Below are positions 19,205 through 27,574 of a DNA stretch of 64,000 nucleotides, one piece after another. The notes beneath the pieces were generated by a model. The model had not been told where the DNA came from, did not search any database, and saw only the letters and a list, made by a program, of their open reading frames with translations. How positions within the stretch are numbered: position 1 is the first letter of the stretch; the number at the start of each line of letters is the position of its first letter. This DNA comes from Luteibacter jiangsuensis (lineage in GTDB: Bacteria > Pseudomonadota > Gammaproteobacteria > Xanthomonadales > Rhodanobacteraceae). The stretch is from the NCBI RefSeq assembly GCF_030812295.1, contig NZ_JAUSSK010000005.1, forward strand, positions 186,001-250,000, written 5' to 3'. Both the position numbers and the translations under genes were made by a program.

Positions 19205-19579
19205 TCAGCCGAGGAGCCGCGGACCGAGGATCAGGCCCCAACTCACCACTACCATCGTCAGCAGCAGGAAAACGGCTGCTGACCCCATGTCCTTGGCCCG
19301 GCCCGCCAGCTCGTGGAATTCCGGGCTGACCTTGTCCACCACCGCCTCGATCGCCGAATTGAGCAGTTCGGCCGAGAGGACCAGGATCGGGAAGGTGATC
19401 AGCACGATCTTCTCGACCGCGCCCTGGCCCAGCCAGAGACCCAGGGGGACGACCACGACCGCGAGAAAAACCTCAAGCCGGAAGGAGGCTTCGTGGCGGA
19501 AGGCGGCCCGCAGGCCCTTCATGGACCACAGGAACGCCGCGTAGATCTGTCGCGGCCCGCGCCGCTCCGTCGATGCCAT
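19205..19579 (-). CDS. dgkA: Diacylglycerol kinase
   Basis: A 124-residue integral membrane kinase that phosphorylates diacylglycerol to phosphatidic acid for phospholipid recycling. Three hydrophobic segments flank the catalytic signature ELLNSAIEAVVD...GRAKDMGSAAV (about residues 70-101). Length matches E. coli DgkA. Divergent from the POT transporter gene across a 299-nt gap. Confidence 0.95.
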   Translation of the reverse strand: MASTERRGPRQIYAAFLWSMKGLRAAFRHEASFRLEVFLAVVVVPLGLWLGQGAVEKIVLITFPILVLSAELLNSAIEAVVDKVSPEFHELAGRAKDMGSAAVFLLLTMVVVSWGLILGPRLLG

Positions 19580-19828
19580 GGGGGGTCAGGCCGCCCGGGG
19601 CAGGGCCGGACGGGCAGTCCGGACGACAGGATTTTGCGAACACTGCTGCATCGGCTCTGGATGGGCGGTGGGAATGGGCCGGTATCATGCCACAGGCAGC
19701 CTTGGCTCCGGCTTATGCCGCCGCACGCGTGGCGAATCGACGCGCCCCTCTGGCGCCGCAGCATAACCGGACGGACCATTTGTATTACGCTTGAACGGTT
19801 GTGACTCCGTTCAGGGTCACGGCGACGG

Positions 19829-19851
19829 GAACCGGGCCTCCAGCCCGGTTC
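19829..19851 (+). other. Perfect hairpin in the POT transporter leader
   Basis: GAACCGGGC and GCCCGGTTC form a 9-bp stem with a 5-nt loop, 27 nt before the ATG. A second inverted repeat, GTGAC...GTCAC, lies just upstream (19801-19820). No T-run follows; the purpose is unknown. The rest of 19580-19828 shows nothing else I can name. Confidence 0.5.
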
Positions 19852-19878
19852 ACTGTTTCCAATGTGTCCGGAAAATAC

Positions 19879-21414
19879 ATGGCAATCCAGAACCCGCCCG
19901 TTTCACAGACCAAGTCCTTCAGCACGGTCTTCCTCATCGAGATGTGGGAGCGATTCGGCTTCTACGGCATGCAGGTGCTGATGGTCACCTATATGGTGAA
20001 GAAGCTCGGCTTCGCCGACGTCGACGCCAACCTCGTCTGGGGCGCGGCTTCCGCCCTGATCTACGCCACGCCGGCGATTGGCGGCTGGATCGGTGACAAG
20101 TTCCTCGGCACGCGCCGCACGATGCTGACCGGCGCGGTCGTCCTGATGTTCGGTTATGCCCTGCTCTGGATACCGACCAACAACACCTATTTCCTGTATC
20201 TCGCCCTGGGCGTGATCATCCTCGGCAACGGCCTGTTCAAGCCCAACGCGGGCAACCTCGTGCGCAAGATCTACGAGGGCGACGAAGTCCGCATCGACAG
20301 CGCGTTCACCATCTACTACATGGCGGTGAACATCGGCTCGACGATCTCGATGCTGCTCACCCCGTGGATCCGTGACTATGTCGGCGCGCACTACAGCGAT
20401 GCACTGGGCTGGCATACCGCCTTCGGCGTCTGCTCGATCGGCCTGATCCTCGGCCTGGTCAACTATTTCTTCATGCGCCGCACCCTGGCCCACATCGGCT
20501 CGGACTGCGACGAGCGGCCGCCGGTGCTGAAGAATGTCCTCGGCGTGATCGTGGGCGGCCTGATCATCATCGCCGCCTCGGCCTACATCCTGCAGAACCA
20601 GGGCGTGGCCGAGGCCTGCGTCTACGCCGCCGGCGTCGTGATCCTCGGCATCTTCGTCCACCTGATCCGATCCAGCGAGCCGGGCGAACGCGCCGGGCTC
20701 ATCGCCGCGCTGGTGCTGACGGTGCAGACGATCTTCTTCTTCATTTTCTACCAGCAGATGTCGACCTCGCTGAACCTGTTCGCCCAGCGCAACGTCGACC
20801 TCGACTTCAACCTGTTCGGCTTCCAGTTGTTCCGCTGGATTCCAGAACAGTTCCAGTCGCTCAACGCCATCTGGATCGTCATCCTTTCGCCGATCCTGGT
20901 CTGGATCTACAACTCCCTGGGCAAGCACGGCAAGGACTTCCCGGTCGCGGCCAAGTTCGCACTCGGCTTCGCCGCCGTCGCCGCCGGCTTTTTCATGTAC
21001 GGGCTGGGTGCGACCACCGCCATCAATGGCGCCATCTCGTCGTGGTACATGGTCTGGGGCTACGGGCTGTATTCGCTGGGCGAAGTGCTGGTGAGCGGCC
21101 TTGGCCTGGCCATGATCGCCCGCTACGTACCGGCACGCATGGGTGGTTTCATGATGGGCGCCTATTACGTGGCGTCCGGCGTTTCCCAGTACATGGGTAG
21201 CGTCGTCGCCAACTACGCCGCCATCCCGGACAACATCACGAACCCGCTCGAGTCGCTGGCGATCTACACCAGCCTGTTCAACAAACTCGGCTTCGTGGGC
21301 CTGCTCTGCACCGCCATCGCCGTGGCCATGCTGCCGCTGATGAAAAAGCTGTCGCTGAACCACGCACTGGCGAACGTGCCGCCGGTGCCGCCCGTACATA
21401 ACGAAGACCTGTGA
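19879..21414 (+). CDS. POT/PTR family proton-dependent oligopeptide transporter
   Basis: A 511-residue polytopic major-facilitator protein. The family marks are the first-helix ExxER-type motif in EMWERFGFYGMQ (about residues 18-29), the loop GGWIGDKFLGTRRT and FKPNAGNLV. About 14 hydrophobic segments are present, which fits DtpA-type carriers that import di- and tripeptides with protons. It may work with the upstream exported S9 peptidase, but that is only a metabolic inference. The ATG at 19879 begins directly before the first helix. Confidence 0.93.
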   Translation: MAIQNPPVSQTKSFSTVFLIEMWERFGFYGMQVLMVTYMVKKLGFADVDANLVWGAASALIYATPAIGGWIGDKFLGTRRTMLTGAVVLMFGYALLWIPTNNTYFLYLALGVIILGNGLFKPNAGNLVRKIYEGDEVRIDSAFTIYYMAVNIGSTISMLLTPWIRDYVGAHYSDALGWHTAFGVCSIGLILGLVNYFFMRRTLAHIGSDCDERPPVLKNVLGVIVGGLIIIAASAYILQNQGVAEACVYAAGVVILGIFVHLIRSSEPGERAGLIAALVLTVQTIFFFIFYQQMSTSLNLFAQRNVDLDFNLFGFQLFRWIPEQFQSLNAIWIVILSPILVWIYNSLGKHGKDFPVAAKFALGFAAVAAGFFMYGLGATTAINGAISSWYMVWGYGLYSLGEVLVSGLGLAMIARYVPARMGGFMMGAYYVASGVSQYMGSVVANYAAIPDNITNPLESLAIYTSLFNKLGFVGLLCTAIAVAMLPLMKKLSLNHALANVPPVPPVHNEDL

Positions 21415-21421
21415 CACGGTG

Positions 21422-21451
21422 AAGGGCCGTTCCCTCGCGGAGCGGCCCTTT
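21422..21451 (+). terminator. Terminator between POT gene and regB
   Basis: AAGGGCCG pairs with CGGCCCTT (21443-21450), with an inner TCC/GGA pairing, followed by a short T-run. It lies 8 nt after the POT stop and its 3' arm runs into the leader of the next gene. Confidence 0.6.
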
Positions 21452-21455
21452 CGCC

Positions 21456-22751
21456 ATGAAGAGACTTACCGTGAGCGACAATCTGCGCATGCCATCGTCC
21501 CGCTCCGGTCCCTTCGCGCTCGCGCGCACGCTCGCCTGGCTCCGCCTCTGTGCCATCGCCGGCCAGAGCGTGGCGATCCTTTCCTGTGTCACCCTGCTCA
21601 AGCTGGATATCCCCCTCCTGCCGCTGATGATCGGCGTGTGCGTGCTCGCGGTGTTCGCCGCCGCGGCATCGTTCCGGCTGGGGATGCCGTGGAAGGTCAG
21701 CGAGGGCGAGGCTATCGTTCATATCGCGGCCGACACGCTGGTCCTCGGTTACCTGCTCTATTTCACCGGCGGCGCGGCGAATCCCTTCGTCACGCTCTTG
21801 CTGGTGCCGATCGCGCTATCGGCGGCCGCGCTGTCGATCGCCGGGGTGTCGCTCGTGGCGATCCTCACCGGCGTGGCCTATGTGCTGCTGGTGCCCTACC
21901 ACTTGCCGCTGCCCACGCTCGGCAACAAGAGCCTGGACTTCGACCTGTACGTGGCGGGCATGGGAGTCAACTTCGTCATCATGGCGATCCTCCTCGGCGT
22001 CTTCATCAGTAACCTCGCCAAGGCGATCCGGGTGCAGCAGGGAGAAGTCCAGCGCGTGCGCGAGCGCGCATTGCGCGACGAGGGCATCCTGGCCATCGCC
22101 ACCCAGGCGGCCGGCGCCGCGCACGAACTGAACACGCCGCTGTCGACGATGCGCACGCTCCTGCCGGAGATCCGCCGCGAACACGCCACCGACAATGCGC
22201 TGGGCGAAGACCTCGACCTGCTCCAGGGCCAGGTCGAACGCTGCCGTACGATCCTCCGCGAGATGGTCGCCTTCGGCCAGGCGCAGTTGTCGCAAGTACC
22301 CGAGAAGGTCACTCTGGATGAGTTCGTCCACGGCTGCCTGGAGCGCTTCCAGTTGCTCAGGCCCGAGGCCGATGTGTCCCTCCAGCTCGAGCCCGGTGCC
22401 GGCCGTATCGCACTCCGTTCGCCGCCAGGACTGCGTCACGCCCTGATCAACCTGCTCAATAATGCCGCGGACGCGTCCGCGCTGAACGAAAGCGCCGCCG
22501 TCACCCTAGGGGTCGGCATCGTCGGGCCGTGGCTCGAACTGGTGGTCACCGACGAGGGACCGGGATTCGACGAATTCGACGAGCTGGGCACGCTCGGGCT
22601 GTCGCAGAAAGCGACCGGCCTCGGCATCGGCCTCGCCTTGGCCGAAGCCACCGCCGAACGCCTCGATGGCGAACTCTCCGCGAGCAATACCGGCCACGGC
22701 GCACAGATGCGCCTGCGCCTGCCCCTTCCGGTCATTGGAGACCATACATGA
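21456..22751 (+). CDS. regB: RegB/PrrB-type redox sensor histidine kinase
   Basis: A 431-residue kinase with about six membrane helices (residues 25-200), the GGAANPF motif typical of RegB quinone-sensing loops, an H-box GAAHELNTPLSTM (His223) and a Cys in QVERCRTIL (Cys263). The His-to-Cys spacing of 40 is that of the redox-active Cys of Rhodobacter RegB. The ATP-binding N-box LLNNAADAS, G1 DEGPGF and G2 TGLGIGLAL are intact. The stop overlaps the regA start (ATGA). It should sense respiratory redox state and phosphorylate the next gene product. Confidence 0.9.
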   Translation: MKRLTVSDNLRMPSSRSGPFALARTLAWLRLCAIAGQSVAILSCVTLLKLDIPLLPLMIGVCVLAVFAAAASFRLGMPWKVSEGEAIVHIAADTLVLGYLLYFTGGAANPFVTLLLVPIALSAAALSIAGVSLVAILTGVAYVLLVPYHLPLPTLGNKSLDFDLYVAGMGVNFVIMAILLGVFISNLAKAIRVQQGEVQRVRERALRDEGILAIATQAAGAAHELNTPLSTMRTLLPEIRREHATDNALGEDLDLLQGQVERCRTILREMVAFGQAQLSQVPEKVTLDEFVHGCLERFQLLRPEADVSLQLEPGAGRIALRSPPGLRHALINLLNNAADASALNESAAVTLGVGIVGPWLELVVTDEGPGFDEFDELGTLGLSQKATGLGIGLALAEATAERLDGELSASNTGHGAQMRLRLPLPVIGDHT

Positions 22752-23329
22752 ACGACCTCGTTCCACCCGGCGGGCGCCCGCTGCTGATCGTCGATGACGA
22801 TGCCACGTTCGCCCGTGTACTAGGCCGCGCCCTCACCTCGCGCGGATTCGACGTGATCAGCTGCGACAACGCCGACGATGCGCGGGCCCTCGCCCGCCGT
22901 CACCAGCCACGATACTGCGTGCTCGACCTGAAGCTCGGCGACGAGAACGGGTTGCGCCTCATCCCGGAGTTGCAGTCGCTGGTTCCGGACATGCGCGTGC
23001 TGCTGCTTACCGGTTACGCGTCGATCGCCACCGCCGTGGAGGCCATCAAGCGCGGTGCGCACGATTACCTGGCCAAGCCGGTGGATGCGGACGCCGTGGT
23101 CCGTGCCCTGCTCGACGGCGATGCCGGGCCGGCCGACCTGGACGATCTGGTCGACGCACCGGATGCCCCGTTGCCGCTGCGCCGCCTCGAGTGGGAACAC
23201 ATCCAGCGTGTCCTGACCGAATGCGAAGGGAACATCTCCGAGACGGCACGTCGCCTCGGCATGCACCGCCGTACGCTGCAGCGCAAGCTCAGCAAGCATC
23301 CCGTACGCGAACGCCCCGACGAGCATTGA
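22748..23329 (+). CDS. regA: RegA/PrrA-type response regulator
   Basis: A 193-residue regulator: receiver domain (about 10-125) with phospho-acceptor in VLDLKLGDENG and the Lys in YLAKPVD, then a Fis-type helix-turn-helix ISETARRLGMHRRTLQRKL. Length and architecture match RegA/PrrA/RoxR. It overlaps regB by 4 nt and is followed after 2 nt by an exported protein gene, so the four genes 21456-24974 look like one operon. Confidence 0.9.
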   Translation: MNDLVPPGGRPLLIVDDDATFARVLGRALTSRGFDVISCDNADDARALARRHQPRYCVLDLKLGDENGLRLIPELQSLVPDMRVLLLTGYASIATAVEAIKRGAHDYLAKPVDADAVVRALLDGDAGPADLDDLVDAPDAPLPLRRLEWEHIQRVLTECEGNISETARRLGMHRRTLQRKLSKHPVRERPDEH

Positions 23330-23331
23330 CC

Positions 23332-24519
23332 ATGCGCCATTTCTTCGCCCTCGTTTTCGCCTCACTCCTTGCCTCCGGTGCAAACCTGGCCCACGCCGAC
23401 AACGGCATGGCCGGCATGGCGATGGGTCATGAGGCGCCGTTGGGCTTCGATGCCGCGTTCGATGCGGCGGGCCATCTTTGGGTCGTCGACACGGTAGGTG
23501 AGCATGTCCGAGCGCGGCGGTCCGATGACATGGGCCGTAGCTTCGCCATGTCCACCATCGTCAATCCCACCGGCGAACCCATCTACGCCGAAGGCGAGAA
23601 CCGGCCGAAGATCGCCCTGGGTCCGGAGGGCGAGCTTTATGTCAGCTGGTCGCAGCCACGCAAGCTTCCGTGGACGGGTTTCGTACGCTTTTCGCGATCC
23701 CTCGACGGCGGCGCGCACTTCGACGCACCCATGACCGTGCACGCCGATCGCGCCGAGATCACTCACCGCTTCGATTCGCTTGCCGTCGATGGCAAGGGCA
23801 ACGTGATCGTCGCCTGGATCGACAAGCGTGATGTCGAGGCGGCCAAGGCAAGCGGCAAACCCTATCTGGGCGCCGCTACTTACTACAGCTGGTCGAGCGA
23901 TCGCGGCGCCACCTTCGCACCCGAGCGCAAGATTGTCGACGAAAGTTGCGAATGCTGCCGGATCGCCCTGGCGCGGGCGCCCGACGGCACGATCGACGCG
24001 TTCTTCCGTGCGATCTATGGCGACAACATCCGCGACCACGCCTTCGCCAACCTGCCCGTCGGCGAGAGCATGCCGAAGGTGGAACGCGCCACCTTCACCC
24101 AATGGCATATCGAAGGCTGCCCGCACCACGGTCCCTCGCTCGCGATCGACGCGGCGGGAACGCGCCACGCCGTCTGGTTCAGCGCAGCCGATGGCAAGGC
24201 GACAATCTGGTACGGTCAGCTGCACCCCGGCGACAAGCCCTCGCACCTCGCCACGGTCGCGGCGGCGGGTGCCTCCCACGCGGATATCGCAGTGGACGGG
24301 AAGCATGTGTGGATCGCCTACCACCAGGTATCCGCCAAGGGACTGGAGCTGATGCTGCGCGAATCGTCCGATGGCGGCACGAACTTCACGGAGGCGCGCG
24401 CCATCGCCCACGTCGATGGCGGATCGGGTTGGCCGAAGCTGCTGCTATGGCGACACCGCGCCTTCGTCGGCTGGAATCCTGACGGGCAATTCCGGCTGGT
24501 GCCGACGGAACTGCTATGA
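23332..24519 (+). CDS. Exported BNR/sialidase-like beta-propeller protein with Cys/His motifs
   Basis: A 395-residue protein with a signal peptide (1-23, ...AHAD). Repeated beta-propeller motifs of the BNR type are visible: SDDMGRSFAM, SLDGGAHFDAP, SSDRGATFAPE and SSDGGTNFTEA. It carries MAGMAMGHE just after cleavage, a CECC cluster (Cys206, 208, 209) and GCPHHGPS (Cys263, His265-266), which look like metal or redox sites. True sialidase catalytic residues are not obvious. Its place between regA and a thioredoxin-like gene suggests a redox or metal role, which is inference. Confidence 0.7.
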   Translation: MRHFFALVFASLLASGANLAHADNGMAGMAMGHEAPLGFDAAFDAAGHLWVVDTVGEHVRARRSDDMGRSFAMSTIVNPTGEPIYAEGENRPKIALGPEGELYVSWSQPRKLPWTGFVRFSRSLDGGAHFDAPMTVHADRAEITHRFDSLAVDGKGNVIVAWIDKRDVEAAKASGKPYLGAATYYSWSSDRGATFAPERKIVDESCECCRIALARAPDGTIDAFFRAIYGDNIRDHAFANLPVGESMPKVERATFTQWHIEGCPHHGPSLAIDAAGTRHAVWFSAADGKATIWYGQLHPGDKPSHLATVAAAGASHADIAVDGKHVWIAYHQVSAKGLELMLRESSDGGTNFTEARAIAHVDGGSGWPKLLLWRHRAFVGWNPDGQFRLVPTELL

Positions 24520-24974
24520 GGTACTGGCTCGCCGCACTGATCTGCCTGGTCGCGTCAGCGGCGTCCGCCGCCATACCCACCGTATTGACCCCTTTCGACA
24601 CGAAAGCGCTCGTCGCCCCACCCGGCAAGGGCGTGCGCATCGTGGCGCTTTGGTCGCTGGATTGCGCCTATTGCGAGGAGAACCTCGCGGCGCTGCTTGC
24701 GTTCCAACGCAGCCATGCGGATGTGGAACTGATCTTCGTCGCCACCGATCCCGTCAGCGAAAGGGCGGCGCTGGAGGCACGGCTGAAAGCGGCCAGCCTC
24801 GATGCCGTGCCTTCGCGTGCTTATGCGGATGCGACGCCGGAGCGGATCAATTTCCTCATCGATCCGACATGGGGCGGGGAAACACCGCGGACGTTGGCCA
24901 TCAAGGCGGATGGCACGCGCAAGGCGATGAGCGGGGCGTTGGATGCGGGGCGTATCGCGAAGCTGGTGGACTGA
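24516..24974 (+). CDS. Exported thioredoxin-like (TlpA/ResA-type) protein
   Basis: A 152-residue protein with a signal peptide (1-19, ...AASAA) and a thioredoxin-like fold. The active site is WSLDCAYCEEN with Cys50 and Cys53, and the cis-Pro region reads GETPRTLAI. It overlaps the preceding gene by 4 nt (ATGA), implying tight co-expression with the Cys-rich propeller protein; it may keep that protein's cysteines reduced. Confidence 0.83.
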   Translation: MRYWLAALICLVASAASAAIPTVLTPFDTKALVAPPGKGVRIVALWSLDCAYCEENLAALLAFQRSHADVELIFVATDPVSERAALEARLKAASLDAVPSRAYADATPERINFLIDPTWGGETPRTLAIKADGTRKAMSGALDAGRIAKLVD

Positions 24975-24983
24975 GGGCGCCCC

Positions 24984-25089
24984 CATCGCCGACAGGGTCG
25001 GCTCCCACCATAGCCGTCAGGCTTATGGGGTTCTCACTAGGCAGCCCGGAGATCGGCTTTGGTGGTGGGAGCCGACCCCGTCGGCGATA
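24984..25089. repeat. Pair of REP-like palindromes, facing outward
   Basis: One core at 24984-25009 (minus orientation) and one at 25064-25089 (plus orientation), separated by 54 nt. They occupy the gap between two convergent genes. Confidence 0.75.
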
Positions 25090-25099
25090 CAACCTGGCC

Positions 25100-26092
25100 T
25101 CAGGCCTCCACCGGCTGCGGATGCGGAAACCGCACGCTGGCGATGCGACTGGCCCCGGGCAAGGACCGCAACTCCAGCGGCCACTGGAACCGATCCGACA
25201 ACCGTCGCGCGATCGCCAGGTCGAACCCATGTCGGTCCACCGACGCATGCCGGCGGCTGCCGGCTTCGGGCATATCGAGTGCGGGGTTGATCACGCTCAC
25301 GCTACCGGGCATCACGGTGACGACGATCGTGCCCTGGTCGGTCTGCTGCAAGGCATGCCGGATCAACTGGCCGCAGAGCACCGCGAAGACGCGTGGCGAG
25401 GCATGCAACGCGAAACTCGCCGGTTCGTCGAGGATCAACTCCACCGGACGTCCCGCGATCAGCTCGCGCGCATAGTCCACTTCCTGGCGCAGCACATTGT
25501 TCACCACGAAGTCTTCTTCCGCGAGGCCCTGGTCGGATTCACGAGAGAGGATGAGGAAAGCCTCGACGAGTGCTTCCAGTTCGCGCGTGGAACGGCGAAT
25601 GCGCTCCAGCGAACGATGCCCGAAATCCGAAAGATCGGTCTCGTCGGCAAGCATGTCGGAAGACATCTTGATGACGGTCAGTGGACTGCGTAACTCATGG
25701 CTGGCGTCCCGCGTGAAGTTGCGCTCGCGCTCACCGAAGCCCTCGATACGCGTGGCAAGGCCATGCAGCCCGTGAATCAGCGACGAGACATCGCCATCGG
25801 CACTTCTCCCGTTCTCGCGATCCAGGCCTTCCATGTCGGGGCGATCGGGGTCCCAGCCTTCCAGCAGGCGCGCCAGCGCCGCTACGGGAATCCATTCACG
25901 CGACACCGCGAGCCAGGCCAGGCCGCCGGAACAAAGCATGATCGCGATCGCCGCTCCGATGGGGGCGACGTTGTTCGCCGCCATCAACGAAGCGATGATC
26001 ACGACGATCGTCTGCAATGCGAAGACGATCGCGACGCGCGCGCGGAACGATCCGCGTCGGCGCCTGGTCCCCTGCGGTGCCCTGCCTTCCAT
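25100..26092 (-). CDS. Sensor histidine kinase with degenerate ATP-binding region
   Basis: A 330-residue kinase: basic N-terminus, two membrane helices (about 18-40 and 45-64), and an H-box RDASHELRSPLTVIK with His132. The C-terminal ATPase half is unusual: the N-box position reads LIRHALQQT, with His246 where Asn is expected, and no DxGxG box is visible, although a G2-like HGFDLAIARRL remains. Partner regulator lies 26 nt upstream. It may bind ATP weakly or signal in another way. Confidence 0.8.
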   Translation of the reverse strand: MEGRAPQGTRRRRGSFRARVAIVFALQTIVVIIASLMAANNVAPIGAAIAIMLCSGGLAWLAVSREWIPVAALARLLEGWDPDRPDMEGLDRENGRSADGDVSSLIHGLHGLATRIEGFGERERNFTRDASHELRSPLTVIKMSSDMLADETDLSDFGHRSLERIRRSTRELEALVEAFLILSRESDQGLAEEDFVVNNVLRQEVDYARELIAGRPVELILDEPASFALHASPRVFAVLCGQLIRHALQQTDQGTIVVTVMPGSVSVINPALDMPEAGSRRHASVDRHGFDLAIARRLSDRFQWPLELRSLPGASRIASVRFPHPQPVEA

Positions 26093-26118
26093 CGATCAGT
26101 TCCGAACCCGCCCCCGCT

Positions 26119-26844
26119 TCATGCCGTCTGCGACGCGGCGACTTCGGAATCGAGGTCGGCCAGCCGGTACCCCGCTGAGTGGATCGTATGCAGCAGCGGC
26201 CGGTCGAACGGTTTGTCGATCACGCGGCGCAGGTTGTACAGGTGCGAGCGCAGCGTGTCGGAATCGGGCAGTGTATCGCCCCAGATTTCCCGTTCGATGT
26301 CACGACGGCTTACGACCCGCGGGGATTCACGCATGAGGATGGCGAGCAGCTTCAGGCCGATCGGCGAAACGGTGAGTTCCTGGCCACCACGGGTGAGGCG
26401 CAAGGTGGCGGTGTCGAGGGTCATGTCGCCCACGTTGAGGACCTCGGACGAGACCTGGCGGCGGTCGCGCCGGATCAGGGCACGCAGGCGCGCTTCCAGT
26501 TCGCGTACCTCGAAAGGCTTCACGAGGTAGTCGTCGGCACCGGCCTCGAGGCCTACGAGCTTGTCTTCCAGTGTGTCGCGCGCCGTGAGCATCAGCACCG
26601 GCGTGGACTTCTTGCCATCCTTGCGCAGCTTGCGGCATACATCGAGACCATCCATGCCCGGTAGCATGAGATCCAGCACGATGACGTCATAGCTGTTGGA
26701 AACCGCGAGGTGCAGGCCACTGACGCCATCGGCGGCGTAGTCGACGGAGTATCCCCTGCGTTCGAGGAACTCACCGACCATTTCGGCGATCTGGCGATTG
26801 TCCTCGACGAGAAGGATCAAACCCGCCTGTACGTCGTTGCTCAT
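26119..26844 (-). CDS. OmpR/PhoB-family response regulator
   Basis: A 241-residue regulator with a receiver domain (Asp58 in VLDLMLPGMDG, Lys109 in LVKPFE) and a winged-helix DNA-binding domain (about 140-230, with REIWGDTLPDSDTLRSHLYNLR split by the recognition helix). The ATG at 26844 has an AGAGGAG ribosome site; an upstream ATG lacks one. Probably autoregulated, given the inverted repeat just upstream. Confidence 0.92.
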   Translation of the reverse strand: MSNDVQAGLILLVEDNRQIAEMVGEFLERRGYSVDYAADGVSGLHLAVSNSYDVIVLDLMLPGMDGLDVCRKLRKDGKKSTPVLMLTARDTLEDKLVGLEAGADDYLVKPFEVRELEARLRALIRRDRRQVSSEVLNVGDMTLDTATLRLTRGGQELTVSPIGLKLLAILMRESPRVVSRRDIEREIWGDTLPDSDTLRSHLYNLRRVIDKPFDRPLLHTIHSAGYRLADLDSEVAASQTA

Positions 26845-26863
26845 CGCTCCACTCCTCTGGTGA

Positions 26864-26877
26864 TTCACAAATGTGAA
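26864..26877 (-). promoter_or_regulatory. Inverted repeat upstream of the OmpR-type regulator
   Basis: TTCACA and TGTGAA arms separated by 2 nt, centred about 26 nt upstream of the regulator ATG. GTGAAGA/GTGAGAA-like half-sites recur at 26896 and 26907. A possible autoregulatory operator; no experimental basis. Confidence 0.4.
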
Positions 26878-26962
26878 GAGTTAACGGTCGGACCGGTGAG
26901 AACAGCGTGAAGACCGAAAACAAGGATTCATTGTCGGTAACGCCACGTGGAGACGGCGTCGT

Positions 26963-27574
26963 CTAACGCAGCATCGGGCTTAGCGCCCTCCATACATTCT
27001 CGGCGACGCGAGGCTCTCCGGAAGCCGTCGGATGCAGCCCGTCGTCCTGCATGAGCGCCGGATCCAGGGCCACCCCGTCGAGCAGGAATGGCACCAGCGC
27101 CACGCCATGTTTCTTCGCCGCGTCCACGTAGACCTTGCGCAGCCCATCGCGGTATTGGGGACCGTAGTTCACCGGCAATTCGATGCCGATAAGGAGCACC
27201 TTCGCCCCGGCGCGCGTGGCGGCGCCGATCATCGCATCGAGGTTGTCGGCGAGCTTGCCCAAGGGAAGGCCTTGCAGGCCATCGTTCGCACCGAGCTCGA
27301 TCACGACCACCCCTGGCCGCTGCTTCTCGAGCAGCCCGGGCAGCCGGTTACGGCCACTCAGGGACGTTTCCCCACTGATACTGGCATTGACCATCGCCCA
27401 TGGCGTCGCCATCTTCGAAGTGCGCGCGTCCAGCAAACGCACCCAGCCGGCCTCCACCGGAATGTTGTGCGCCGCCGACAACGAGTCCCCGAGCACCAGC
27501 ACCTTGCGCGGCGTATCCGCCGCGGAGGCGATGGCGCACCAGACGAACAGCAACAGGACCAGGCAACGACGCAT
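26963..27574 (-). CDS. tesA: Arylesterase/lysophospholipase TesA (SGNH hydrolase)
   Basis: A 203-residue SGNH hydrolase with a signal peptide (1-18, ...AIASA), so periplasmic. The SGNH blocks are GDSLS (Ser31), SGETS, GANDGL and DGLHPT, giving the Ser-Asp-His triad. Family members act as thioesterase, protease I and lysophospholipase. Its ATG at 27574 overlaps the ATG of the divergent ybbA gene (CATG), the tesA/ybbA head-to-head order also known from E. coli. Confidence 0.94.
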   Translation of the reverse strand: MRRCLVLLLFVWCAIASAADTPRKVLVLGDSLSAAHNIPVEAGWVRLLDARTSKMATPWAMVNASISGETSLSGRNRLPGLLEKQRPGVVVIELGANDGLQGLPLGKLADNLDAMIGAATRAGAKVLLIGIELPVNYGPQYRDGLRKVYVDAAKKHGVALVPFLLDGVALDPALMQDDGLHPTASGEPRVAENVWRALSPMLR

